Part shown: one piece after another, positions 14,176 to 21,896 of the stretch | Layout: every line of letters starts with the position of its first letter | How positions within the stretch are numbered: position 1 is the stretch's first letter | Assembly: GCA_964196055.1 (NCBI GenBank) | Contig: CAXMSF010000290.1 | Location: forward strand, 1-28,189 | Source: JAFDEI01 sp964196055 | GTDB lineage: Bacteria > Myxococcota_A > UBA9160 > SMWR01 | Direction: 5' to 3' | DNA length: 28,189 nt | Notes under the pieces: model-generated | What the model was told of the DNA's origin: nothing | The model's database searches: none | What the model saw: only the letters and a program-made list of their open reading frames with translations | Translations under genes and position numbers: made by a program

Positions 14176-16304
14176 GCTTCCCCCTGTGTCTTCGCGTCGA
14201 GCAGTTGCCGCACCCGCGCAAGCAGTTCCTCGGGCGCGAACGGTTTCTTCAACCAGCGGCTTCGCGCAATCCGCAGGCCCTCTTTCGCCAGTTCCGGATC
14301 GGTGTAGCCGGAGACGAAGACCACCGGGAATTCAGAGTTGCGTTCCGCGCAGCGTTGCGCGAGTTCGACGCCACCCATCTCCGGCATCGCAACGTCGGTC
14401 ACGAGCAGGTCGTATTCCTCAGCGGATTCGCGCATCCGCTCTAGCGCATCCACGCCGTTCGTGGCCGCGGTCACGCAGTACCCCGCCTCCTCGAGCAGCT
14501 TTCGCGTGAACTCCCGCACCGCGGGTTCGTCCTCTGCGAGCAGGAGTCGCTCGCCGCGCCCGCTCGCGGTCGACTCCACCTGGAATTCCGGCTCGGACAC
14601 CGTGGCGGGCTGCTCCACGAGCGGCAACAAGATCCGGAAGCGAGACCCTTGCCCGGGCTCACTGCTCACCCGGATGTGGCCGCCCCCCTGGCTCACGATG
14701 CCGTAGACCGTCGATAGACCGAGGCCGGTTCCGCTGCCCATTTCCTTTGTCGTGAAGAACGGCTCGAAGATCCGCATGCGTGTCGTTTCCGACATTCCGA
14801 TGCCGTCGTCCTCGACCTCGAGACGCACATACTCACCTGCCGGCAAATCGGAGCCGTCGTGTTCCGGAAGCCGTGTCTTCCCAGTGTGGATCGAGACCGT
14901 GCCACCCCTCGGCATCGCATCGCATGCATTGGCGACCAGGTTGACGACGATCTGCTCGATTTGACTCGGATCAGCCTCGACGAAATGCCGCCCCTGATGC
15001 GTCACGGCGACGACATTGATCTCGTCGCCTGCCAGACTCTTCAAGATACGCGCAAGATCGTCGATCCGCTCGTCGAGATCGAGTACGCAGGTCTCCACCA
15101 CCTGCTTGCGACTGAACGCGAGCAACTGCCTTGTCAGATCTGCCGACCGCTGAGCTGACTGAACGATCCCCGAGGCAAACTCACGGACCTCCTCGGGCGG
15201 GAGATCCGGATGGCGCTCCAGCCAACGCGCCGACCCCAGGATGACGGTCAACAAATTGTTGAAGTCATGCGCGACCCCGCCCGCCAGGCGGCCGAGCGAC
15301 TCCATCCGTTGCGAGATCCGCAACTGAGTCTCGACCTCCCGCAAGGCGGCCTCGGCGCGAACCCGCTCTTTCGAGTCCATGCTGACGACGATGATCCGGA
15401 TCGAACCATCCGATGCGGTGTAGGCGCGCCCACCGCTCTCGAGATGCCGCCACTCACCGTTCCGGGCCCGCACCCGATAGCGAGTGGTGATCGGATCACC
15501 GCTCTCGAGCATACGGCGCATCGCCGAGACCAACAGCGCCTGATCGTCGGGGTGCACGTACTCGGCGGCCGGGTGCCCCACCAGCTCCTCCGGATCCCAA
15601 CCGAGTCGCTCCCGGTGCTGCGGACTCACGTAGAGGATCTGCCCTGCCGAATCGAGTTCGGATACGAGTGCCACCGTATTCTCGGTCAGCACGCGGTAGC
15701 GCTCGCGGCTGGCCTCGATTTCTCGCCGCTGGTCCGCCCGTTCGCTCAACACGGCCCGGAGATTGCGGTCGGCCATATACAGGAACAGGGTGACCGCAGC
15801 GAATGAAACAACGAGCATCATCGGCACGACGCCACTATCCATCAATCGCGGCTCGGGAAGCCACGACTGAGATTCCGCGTAGCTCAGCAACTGAACCCCC
15901 GAGAAAGCGAGTACGCCACCGACGATGGCTCCGCGACCTCCCACCAGCAGCCCCGAAAGAACCGTCAGCATCAGATAGCCCGCACCGAGCGAGCGCCCCA
16001 AGCCGCCACTGAACCAGCCGCCGATCGAAAAACAAAGCCAGAGCGCAGCTAGCACGATCCATGCCGCGAGTTCCGGGCGGCGGCGGCGCAGCGCAATCAG
16101 CGCCACGAGTTCAGCCGAGAGTCCAGCCGCAACCAGGATGATCCGCGTACTCGGGTCATCGTCCAGTGGGAAGGTCACGGCGGCCCAGACGACCCCACCA
16201 ACCATCAGTAGCAACAACGCGAGGTGAAGCGTTGCGGCGCGGAGATCCTGCGCCTCGTCGTCGAAGCGGGTCGGTTGCAGCAAGCCGGCGAACGGAATCT
16301 TCAC
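14172..16304 (-). CDS. Membrane-bound hybrid histidine kinase with PAS sensor and receiver domain
   Basis: A 710-residue sensor. About six hydrophobic segments occupy residues 25-180. A PAS domain lies at about 203-315 (YRVLTENTVALVSELD, YVHPDDQALL). The HisKA domain has phosphoacceptor His346 in AGGVAHDFNNLL. The HATPase domain has VVNLVANACDAMP, EDDGIGM and GTGLGLS. A C-terminal receiver (about 585-703) has acidic residues at 591-593, phosphoacceptor Asp637 in LLVTDVAMPEMGG and Lys687 in LKKPF. The start is GTG at 16304, with AGGGA eight bases upstream; the longer upstream frame is discounted because it has neither a ribosome site nor conserved sequence. There is no DNA-binding output domain or adjacent regulator, so phosphate probably passes to a distant partner. 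Overlap with the AOR gene suggests a signal linked to aldehyde or redox state. Confidence 0.93.
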   Translation of the reverse strand: MKIPFAGLLQPTRFDDEAQDLRAATLHLALLLLMVGGVVWAAVTFPLDDDPSTRIILVAAGLSAELVALIALRRRRPELAAWIVLAALWLCFSIGGWFSGGLGRSLGAGYLMLTVLSGLLVGGRGAIVGGVLAFSGVQLLSYAESQSWLPEPRLMDSGVVPMMLVVSFAAVTLFLYMADRNLRAVLSERADQRREIEASRERYRVLTENTVALVSELDSAGQILYVSPQHRERLGWDPEELVGHPAAEYVHPDDQALLVSAMRRMLESGDPITTRYRVRARNGEWRHLESGGRAYTASDGSIRIIVVSMDSKERVRAEAALREVETQLRISQRMESLGRLAGGVAHDFNNLLTVILGSARWLERHPDLPPEEVREFASGIVQSAQRSADLTRQLLAFSRKQVVETCVLDLDERIDDLARILKSLAGDEINVVAVTHQGRHFVEADPSQIEQIVVNLVANACDAMPRGGTVSIHTGKTRLPEHDGSDLPAGEYVRLEVEDDGIGMSETTRMRIFEPFFTTKEMGSGTGLGLSTVYGIVSQGGGHIRVSSEPGQGSRFRILLPLVEQPATVSEPEFQVESTASGRGERLLLAEDEPAVREFTRKLLEEAGYCVTAATNGVDALERMRESAEEYDLLVTDVAMPEMGGVELAQRCAERNSEFPVVFVSGYTDPELAKEGLRIARSRWLKKPFAPEELLARVRQLLDAKTQGEA

Positions 16305-16514
16305 GGCGTCGTCCCTCGCGACCACCGTAGCCCAGAACGGACATCTAGACGCGCGAAACACGACACGGCGTCTACCCCAATCGGGGGTTACGCACAGCCG
16401 CGTTGCTCGCAGGCCGCCACACCACCGGGGTCGCCGAGAAGCCAAAGATAGCGCGGGCCCAAAAAGCTCGGTATCGCATGGAGCGACCTCACGAACTCGA
16501 TAACGGGAGAGAAT
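16305..16514. promoter_or_regulatory. Divergent promoter region between kinase genes
   Basis: These 210 bases separate the divergent starts of the hybrid histidine kinase (minus) and the APH-like kinase (plus). The only symmetric element I see is ACCCC-AATCG-GGGGT (16375-16389), a five-base-pair inverted repeat in a GC-rich context. It could be an operator but is short enough to arise by chance. GGGAGA lies just before the GTG start at 16515. Confidence 0.35.
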
Positions 16515-17627
16515 GTGACTCACGCCGACTCCGCGCCGATCGACGAGTTTTGCATCGACGGCACCTGGCGTGAAACCCGGCGCTACGGCAGCGGACACAT
16601 CCACGACACTTTCCTGGTCAGCTTCGAGGATTCCGGGGGAGAGTCCCGTTATATCCTGCAACGGATCAACAAGGAGATCTTCCCGGATCCGGAGGCGTTG
16701 AGCCGGAACCTCGATCGAATCACGACGCACCTACACGCGAAACTCAGCGAGCGGAAGACCCTCGAGCCCGAGCGCCACTGCCTGCGGGTGGTCGGCACGC
16801 GCGGCGGTGAGCCTTACTACGCCGATGCGGCGGGTAACGCCTGGCGAGTGTTCCACTTCATCGACGGCACCCGAACCGTCGACTGCGTCGAAGGCCCCGA
16901 ACAGGCCTTCACCGCAGCGCGCGCGTTCGGCAGATTCGCAGCCGACCTCGTCGACCTGCCCGCCCCTCCGCTCGCGGTGACGATCCCTGACTTTCACGAC
17001 TTGCCGAAGCGCATCGGACAACTCGAGAGCGCCGCGGCGGCCGATCGGGTCGGGCGTGCTGCGAGCGTTCGAGAGGAACTCGACCTGTCACTGCGACAAT
17101 TCGCGCAGATCGATGCCGCGCGTGCGGCGAGCGGCGCCGAGCGGCTACCCGAACGCGTCGTCCACAACGACTGCAAGCTCAACAACCTGCTCCTCGATGC
17201 TCGCAGCGACGAGGCGCTGTGTGTGATCGACCTAGACACGGTGATGCCGGGAAGCGTGCTGTTCGACTTCGGCGAGCTCGTTCGCAGCGGCACCTGCCGT
17301 TCACCGGAAGACGAAACGGATCTCAGCACGATACGCTTCGACAACGAGCTCTTCGACGCGCTTGCGCGCGGCTACCTCACCGGCGCCTCGTCGCTTCTCA
17401 CCCCGAGCGAGATCGCCGCTTTGCCGCTCGCGGGTCCCGACCTCACGTTGGAGAACGCGGTGCGCTTTCTCGCCGACCATCTCTCCGGTGACCGGTATTT
17501 TCGGATCCAGCGCGGCAACCAGAACCTCGACCGCGCCCGCGCCCAGCTGCGTTTGCTCGACTTGATGCTGAACGAATTGGACGCACTGCGGACCGCGGTG
17601 GAGCGCGCCGCCGAAGAGTGCTGCTAG
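16515..17627 (+). CDS. APH-family phosphotransferase, N-acetylhexosamine kinase (NahK)-like
   Basis: A 370-residue small-molecule kinase with the aminoglycoside phosphotransferase fold. The catalytic loop VVHNDCKLNNLL places Asp219 as base and Asn223/Asn224 as metal ligand. CVIDLDTVMPGSVLFDFGELVR (about 236-257) holds the second metal-binding Asp. The N-terminal YGSGHIHDTFLV is a nucleotide-loop-like segment, followed by RYILQRINKEIFPDP. This combination resembles NahK-type and related sugar kinases more than antibiotic-resistance enzymes. The start is GTG at 16515, with GGAGAG four bases upstream; the ATG at 16513 is followed at once by TGA in its own frame. It ends on a stop codon shared as CTAG with the convergent SDR gene. 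The sugar substrate is not determinable. Confidence 0.83.
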   Translation: MTHADSAPIDEFCIDGTWRETRRYGSGHIHDTFLVSFEDSGGESRYILQRINKEIFPDPEALSRNLDRITTHLHAKLSERKTLEPERHCLRVVGTRGGEPYYADAAGNAWRVFHFIDGTRTVDCVEGPEQAFTAARAFGRFAADLVDLPAPPLAVTIPDFHDLPKRIGQLESAAAADRVGRAASVREELDLSLRQFAQIDAARAASGAERLPERVVHNDCKLNNLLLDARSDEALCVIDLDTVMPGSVLFDFGELVRSGTCRSPEDETDLSTIRFDNELFDALARGYLTGASSLLTPSEIAALPLAGPDLTLENAVRFLADHLSGDRYFRIQRGNQNLDRARAQLRLLDLMLNELDALRTAVERAAEECC

Positions 17628-18349
17628 AAGGGCTCGTTGAAAGGACGGAGGTCGAGTTCGAGGCTCCAGGCGCTACGGGACTGCGAGTGCAGCCACCAAT
17701 ACGCATCCGCGATGGCCTCGATGTTCAGCATGCCGTCGACGCCCTTCTGCTGCTGCAGCTCAGGAAAGCGCTGATTCAGTCGATCGCCGTCGATCATCCC
17801 ATCGATGATCACGTGCGCGACGTGCAGGCCCTCGGGCCCGAACTCACGTGCCATCCCGTGAGCCAACGCGCGCAGCGCCGCTTTGGCGGACGCAAATGCG
17901 GTGAAGGGCGGCCGGGCTCGAATCGACGCGGTCGCGCCGGTAAACAACAGGCTTCCACCACCCGGCAGCATGCGCCGAGCCGCCTCGCGGCCGAACAAGA
18001 AGCCTCCGAAGCAGCACAGACGCCACAAATCCTCGAAGAACGCATCGTCCATCGCGAGGAGCGGTTTGAAACGATTGTTGCCGGCGTTGTAGACCGCCAA
18101 CCCGGGCGCCCCGCCCGCGGTTTCCGCCGCATCGAACAGCCGAAGCACGTCGTCCGCACAGGTCGCGTCCGCGACGATCGGTGTGGCGTATCCGCCCTCG
18201 GATTCGATCTCCGCGACAACCGTGGCGAGGGATTCGGCCGTACGCCCCGCAGGAAGCACGTGATAACCCTCACGCGCAAAGCGACGGCACAATGCCGCCC
18301 CCAGGCCCGCACTCCGCCCCACACCGAGTACGACCGCGGTCTTAGACAT
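17624..18349 (-). CDS. Short-chain dehydrogenase/reductase-like protein with Phe replacing catalytic Tyr
   Basis: A 241-residue Rossmann-fold SDR. The nucleotide-binding motif VVLGVGRSAGLG is at residues 6-17 and NAGN is at 88-91. At the usual Tyr-x-x-x-Lys position it has FASAK (Phe152, Lys156), and the usual Ser region reads LLFTGATAS. Losing the Tyr should impair ordinary SDR chemistry, although subfamilies with FxxxK exist (from memory). The start is ATG at 18349, with AGGAG nine bases upstream; TTG at 18358 is less likely. It lies 83 bases downstream of a small lipoprotein gene and meets the APH-like kinase tail-to-tail. The function is unknown: it may be a non-catalytic or altered-chemistry member. 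Confidence 0.85.
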   Translation of the reverse strand: MSKTAVVLGVGRSAGLGAALCRRFAREGYHVLPAGRTAESLATVVAEIESEGGYATPIVADATCADDVLRLFDAAETAGGAPGLAVYNAGNNRFKPLLAMDDAFFEDLWRLCCFGGFLFGREAARRMLPGGGSLLFTGATASIRARPPFTAFASAKAALRALAHGMAREFGPEGLHVAHVIIDGMIDGDRLNQRFPELQQQKGVDGMLNIEAIADAYWWLHSQSRSAWSLELDLRPFNEPF

Positions 18350-18432
18350 CGGGGGCAACTCCTGTTGGCCTTCGAACGAGCATCCGAGCCGGAGCGGTCG
18401 GAGTTCGTTACCGACATTCTCTCGGGTACAGC

Positions 18433-18771
18433 CTACAGGAAACTGCCGCCGCGCAATCGGCAGTCTGAGCGCCGGGTATAGTGGACGGCTCCGCGTATCT
18501 GGCAGCGCCCGACCTTGTCCCCGGGCTCGGCGGTCTTCGCCGACCCAGGTGCCTTCGCTCGCTGTTTCGCATAGTACTCGTTCAAGCGTTCGCGAGCGCT
18601 CTTCGGGCTGCCGTCATCGCTCTCGGCCATCCCCGGGACCCCGGCGTTTGCCTTGGCTTTCTTGGACTGCGGCGTGTGGGCCTCCATGATCGCCATTCCC
18701 TGATCGAGCTCGTCGAGCACGAAGCAACCACCACAGAGAAGGCCCACGAGTATCAGGAGCAAGATCTTCAC
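18433..18771 (-). CDS. Small predicted lipoprotein of unknown function
   Basis: A 112-residue protein. The first 16 residues form a lipoprotein signal: MK, then a Leu-rich core ending in LLCGGC, with Cys16 as the lipidation site. The middle is charged, lysine- and alanine-rich and probably helical (SARERLNEYYAKQRAKA). The C-terminal RCQIRGAVHYTRRSDCRLRGG holds a Cys pair that could form a disulfide. I do not recognise a family. The start is GTG at 18771 next to a G-rich TAGGGG stretch. It follows a glycine-zipper lipoprotein gene by 60 bases, with a hairpin between them. Confidence 0.68.
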   Translation of the reverse strand: MKILLLILVGLLCGGCFVLDELDQGMAIMEAHTPQSKKAKANAGVPGMAESDDGSPKSARERLNEYYAKQRAKAPGSAKTAEPGDKVGRCQIRGAVHYTRRSDCRLRGGSFL

Positions 18772-18790
18772 CCCCTACCCATCGACCGAA

Positions 18791-18822
18791 CGGGTGGCGC
18801 GGCTTAGCCAGCCCGCCACCCG
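18791..18822 (-). terminator. Strong stem-loop between two lipoprotein genes, possible terminator
   Basis: CGGGTGGCG (18791-18799) pairs perfectly with CGCCACCCG (18814-18822); the 14-base loop can form a smaller GGC/GCC hairpin. It starts 10 bases after the stop of the glycine-zipper gene on the minus strand. It lacks a T run, so it may slow polymerase, protect the upstream 3' end, or depend on Rho. Confidence 0.5.
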
Positions 18823-18831
18823 TGAAGCGAG

Positions 18832-19320
18832 TCAGTTGACGACCTGCCAGCTCCCGTCGGGCTGGCGACAAGCCGTCCCATAGGCATCCTGAGTCTCGCC
18901 GCCCACCGTCACGGTCTGTTGGTACTCGCGGCAGTACCGGCCACTCGAGCTCTCGTAAGTGCGAGTCGGCGTAATGCTGCCGGAGTTCCCCGAATCGGGG
19001 TTCCGCCAGGTCGACTGGGTCCCGGTCCGGGAGTTCTCGAAGCTGTTCTGGGCCGCCTGCAGGGCGAGTTCCTGATCGCGCTGATCGAGCGCGTTGCCGA
19101 TCGCGCCGCCCAACAGGCCACCGAGCAGCACGCCACCGACGATTCCGGCCGCTCCGCCCCCGGCCGCGTGACCGATCAGGCCACCGGCTGCCGCACCGGT
19201 CGCTCCACCGATTGCAGTCTTCGGTCCCGCATTCGCACACGCGGTACCCAGGAAGATCAGCAGAACCATTGCCACGAGCAGCTTCGCGCCGCGCCCTTCA
19301 CCCGAACACAATGCACGCAT
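18832..19320 (-). CDS. Glycine-zipper outer-membrane lipoprotein (17 kDa surface-antigen type)
   Basis: A 162-residue lipoprotein. A signal segment ends in the lipobox LGTAC, near residue 28. It is followed by a glycine-zipper region of about 45 residues (repeated GGxxG: GGATGAAAGGLIGHAAGGG, GGVLLGGLLGGAIG) likely to insert in the outer membrane. The C-terminal domain matches the bacterial surface-antigen pattern: TPTRTYESSSGRYCREY, YGTACRQPDGSWQVV, with a conserved Cys pair. GGAGGAGAG before the ATG is the strongest ribosome site in the window, so expression is probably high. A 10-bp inverted repeat and tandem TCTTGCG copies lie just upstream. Role inferred: envelope integrity. Confidence 0.88.
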   Translation of the reverse strand: MRALCSGEGRGAKLLVAMVLLIFLGTACANAGPKTAIGGATGAAAGGLIGHAAGGGAAGIVGGVLLGGLLGGAIGNALDQRDQELALQAAQNSFENSRTGTQSTWRNPDSGNSGSITPTRTYESSSGRYCREYQQTVTVGGETQDAYGTACRQPDGSWQVVN

Positions 19321-19340
19321 GCTCTCTCCTCCTCATCCGA

Positions 19341-19402
19341 ATTCACAGCGTCTTGCGACTTCTTGCGCACCTTAGGTTCTCGCAACCAGCTCCGCTGTGA
19401 AT
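19341..19402. repeat. Perfect 10-bp inverted repeat with internal tandem direct repeats
   Basis: ATTCACAGCG (19341-19350) and CGCTGTGAAT (19393-19402) are exact reverse complements 42 bases apart. Between them TCTTGCG occurs twice (19351-19357 and 19361-19367), ten bases apart, about one helical turn. They lie 20-80 bases upstream of the glycine-zipper lipoprotein start. The rest of the 300-base gap (19321-19620) shows nothing else I can name except GGAGAG before the PPOX gene. Operator function is inferred. Confidence 0.5.
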
Positions 19403-19620
19403 ATCGTCACTGGACGAGACCGAGGTCCTTGCTTGGACGTGCACGACTCCTCGAATCTTCAATCGCGTTGCGCCGCCCGCACGACGGAAACTCCCTGGGG
19501 GGCAACCCTTCCGGGCCTCAGTATTCGACAATTGCCGGCTGGGAATCCGCTGCCGATCCCGTACCTTGTGCCGGAACCTTCGAGCTATTCCGAATACCAG
19601 CACTGACCTGGAGAGCGATC

Positions 19621-20043
19621 ATGACCTCCGACCCGACCTCCCGACTCGCCCGCGAATCGTACATCAGCCTCGCGACCCTGCGGCGCAACGGCCAGGCGGT
19701 CGAGACCCCCGTCTGGTTCGCTCCAGCGAATGGGAAGCTGTACGTCTTCAGTGAGTCGAAGGCGGGGAAGATGAAGCGTCTCAAGAACGACCCTACTTGC
19801 CGTGTGGCTGCCTGCGATCTGCGCGGGAAGGTCCACGCCGAGTGGATCGACGGCCGTGCGCATCGAGTGGAGGATGCAGAGTCGGTCGCGACCGCCTACG
19901 ACGCTCTTCGGGCGAAGTACGGCTGGCTGATGCGTCTCACCGATTTCTTCTCGCGCCTGACCGGCCGTTACGACGCACGAGCGATCATCGAGATCGAACT
20001 CACTCCATCAGACCGCGAGCCCGACCGCGCGCATCAGCTCTAG
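19621..20043 (+). CDS. PPOX-fold, probable F420-dependent oxidoreductase (Rv2061-like)
   Basis: A 140-residue split-barrel protein of the pyridoxamine-phosphate-oxidase superfamily. Characteristic pieces are YISLATLRRNGQAVETPVWF at residues 14-33, LYVFSESKAGKMKRLKNDP (about 40-58) and a central CRVAACDLRGK. These match the Rv2061-type family annotated as probable F420-dependent enzymes. F420 use is inferred from family and would need F420 biosynthesis genes elsewhere. The ATG has GGAGAG upstream; the frame is open much further upstream, but that part is antisense to the glycine-zipper gene. Its last 36 bases overlap the 3' end of the convergent MutS-like gene. Confidence 0.85.
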   Translation: MTSDPTSRLARESYISLATLRRNGQAVETPVWFAPANGKLYVFSESKAGKMKRLKNDPTCRVAACDLRGKVHAEWIDGRAHRVEDAESVATAYDALRAKYGWLMRLTDFFSRLTGRYDARAIIEIELTPSDREPDRAHQL

Positions 20044-21816
20044 CGCATTGCTCTTCTCGACCACCCCGGGACGCAGCCGGTAGTCGAAAGCGATCACACC
20101 GGCTTCCAGATGGTCCTCGAAGTGGACGTTCGCCGCTCGCGGCGCGAGCGCGTCGGCGACCCGCGCGAGCGCGAGATCGTGCGTGGTGACGAGACCGAGG
20201 GCCCCGCGTTCGACGAAGCCGCGCACGACCGCCTCGGCACCAACGCCGCGGTCGTGCGAGTTCGTTCCATGGAGGATCTCGTCCACCAGGAACAACAGCG
20301 GCGTCTCGCGGTCGGCAAGCTCCATGATCAGCCGCAACCGCTGAATTTCAGCATAGAAGTGTGAACTCCCGTCGAGCAGCGAGTCCTGAATCCGGATCGA
20401 CGCACCGATCGCGAGCCGGCTCAATCGCAGGCGCTCGGCGACGACCGCCCCGCCCGCGAGGGCGAGCACGGCATTCGTGCCGACGGTCCGCAGAAGCGTG
20501 CTCTTGCCGGACATATTGGAGCCGCTGACGACCAGCAACTGGAGTTCTTCACTGAGCGCGACATCGTTCACGATGCGACGTCCGGACGGCAGCAGCGGAT
20601 GCGCGAGCGCTCTGGCCTCGAAACGGGTTCCCGCCTCGAGTATCTCGGGAAACACACTCGCCGGGTTCTCGAAATGGAAGCTCGCGAGACTCGCAAGCGC
20701 TTCGATCTCACCGACCGCTTCGATCCACTCTCCGAGCTTCGGCCCCCAGGCCATACGCCAGTCCTCGATCGCAAGCGCAACCTGCGTCGACCACAGCAGC
20801 AGGGCCCCGATCGGTGCGAAGAGCTGATTGCGTCGAGCGTCCAGCAGGTCGACGTAACGCCGCAGTCGCGCGATTCGTTCGGAGGCGAGGTGCTCCCTGC
20901 TTTCGAGCGCTGCTAGCAACGATCGGAGTCGCGGCGCCTCGAAATCTTCACGCTCGAGTCGCTCGAGCAGCGCCGAGAACAGCGCGAGGTCGCGACACGG
21001 CGCATCGACGGCGAGAATCGTCCGACGCACTCGACCGCGCAGCGAGAGCGCAAATGCGGATTGGATCAGCAGCATGACCTGGAACGGCACGGACCCGACG
21101 CCCAGCGCCCACCAAGCGATCAGAGCGGCGATCGTGAGCGATGCCAGGAGCGGCGCAATCAGCCGCAGCGCTTTCCCACTGCCGTTGGGCGCGCAGTCAC
21201 CCCAGCTACGCAACTCGTCGGGGTGCATCCCGGCCCCGACCGGTGCCCCGATCAGCCACAAGTCCTCACGCAGGTCGAGCTTGGGCGCGAGTTCCGCCAC
21301 GGCGGGCTGACGCGCAAGCGCGACTTCGGCTGTCGCCGGTGACGACAACCACGCTGCGAGCGTGCGTTCACCCGCGCGCGTGCGCGCGAGGCTCAGCAAC
21401 TCGAACAACGAGCCCTGCCCGAAGATGTCCAGGTCCTCGGAATAGGGATGCGCCGCTTCCCGGAATGCTTCCCCACTGCTCTCGCTCCGACCCATCCAAC
21501 GACCCTCGAGCCGGGCCGCACCGGCTTCGTAGAACGCGACCGAGCGCTCGGCCCGATCCCCGCGCCGAATATCGCGGTCGTGCACTACGACCAAGCCGAT
21601 GAAGATGATGAGGGGGGGCAGCAACCAGACCACGCTCAATACCTTCGGACCGAACACCGCTGCGACGACCGCAATCCCGACCGCAAAGACCGCGAGCCGG
21701 ACGTTCGACACGACAGCGGAGCGGCGGCGGCACGCGTCCGCGGCGGCTCGCCGAGATGCGAGCCGCCGCGTGTACTCGTCGGCCGGTTCCCCACCGCACT
21801 CATTCGTCGCAGGCAT
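20008..21816 (-). CDS. Membrane-anchored MutS-family ATPase
   Basis: A 602-residue MutS-related protein. Two transmembrane helices lie at about 38-78, a lever/clamp-like helical region follows, and more hydrophobic segments occur in the middle (LIAPLLASLTIAALIAWWAL). The C-terminal MutS ATPase domain has Walker A GSNMSGKST (from about 432, Lys438), Walker B LLFLVDEILHGTNSHDR (Asp512-Glu513) and LVTTHDLALA. There is no mismatch-recognition domain, so this is not classical MutS. Homologues are annotated only as MutS-related and their function is unclear. The start is the ATG before the conserved N-terminus, without a clear ribosome site. It diverges from the HelD-like helicase with 80 bases between them and overlaps the PPOX gene at its 3' end. 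Confidence 0.88.
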   Translation of the reverse strand: MPATNECGGEPADEYTRRLASRRAAADACRRRSAVVSNVRLAVFAVGIAVVAAVFGPKVLSVVWLLPPLIIFIGLVVVHDRDIRRGDRAERSVAFYEAGAARLEGRWMGRSESSGEAFREAAHPYSEDLDIFGQGSLFELLSLARTRAGERTLAAWLSSPATAEVALARQPAVAELAPKLDLREDLWLIGAPVGAGMHPDELRSWGDCAPNGSGKALRLIAPLLASLTIAALIAWWALGVGSVPFQVMLLIQSAFALSLRGRVRRTILAVDAPCRDLALFSALLERLEREDFEAPRLRSLLAALESREHLASERIARLRRYVDLLDARRNQLFAPIGALLLWSTQVALAIEDWRMAWGPKLGEWIEAVGEIEALASLASFHFENPASVFPEILEAGTRFEARALAHPLLPSGRRIVNDVALSEELQLLVVSGSNMSGKSTLLRTVGTNAVLALAGGAVVAERLRLSRLAIGASIRIQDSLLDGSSHFYAEIQRLRLIMELADRETPLLFLVDEILHGTNSHDRGVGAEAVVRGFVERGALGLVTTHDLALARVADALAPRAANVHFEDHLEAGVIAFDYRLRPGVVEKSNALELMRAVGLAV

Positions 21817-21896
21817 GCTGCCAATGTACCGATTCGGTCTACGCGGGCGCATCCATTCCCGGCCGCGATTGGCATCCGAGGCATTCATCCTGAACA

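Noticed and set aside
12529..14307. A 592-codon open frame on the plus strand
   Set aside because: It lies antisense to the aldehyde:ferredoxin oxidoreductase gene, has no recognisable motif, and is the usual result of high GC codon bias.
16513..16518. ATG at 16513 as the start of the APH-like kinase
   Set aside because: It is followed at once by TGA in its own frame. The overlapping GTG at 16515 opens the real frame and has a spaced ribosome site.
21819..21874. TGCCAAT and ATTGGCA inverted repeat between the MutS-like and HelD-like genes
   Set aside because: Seven bases with no further symmetry or promoter context is too weak to call.
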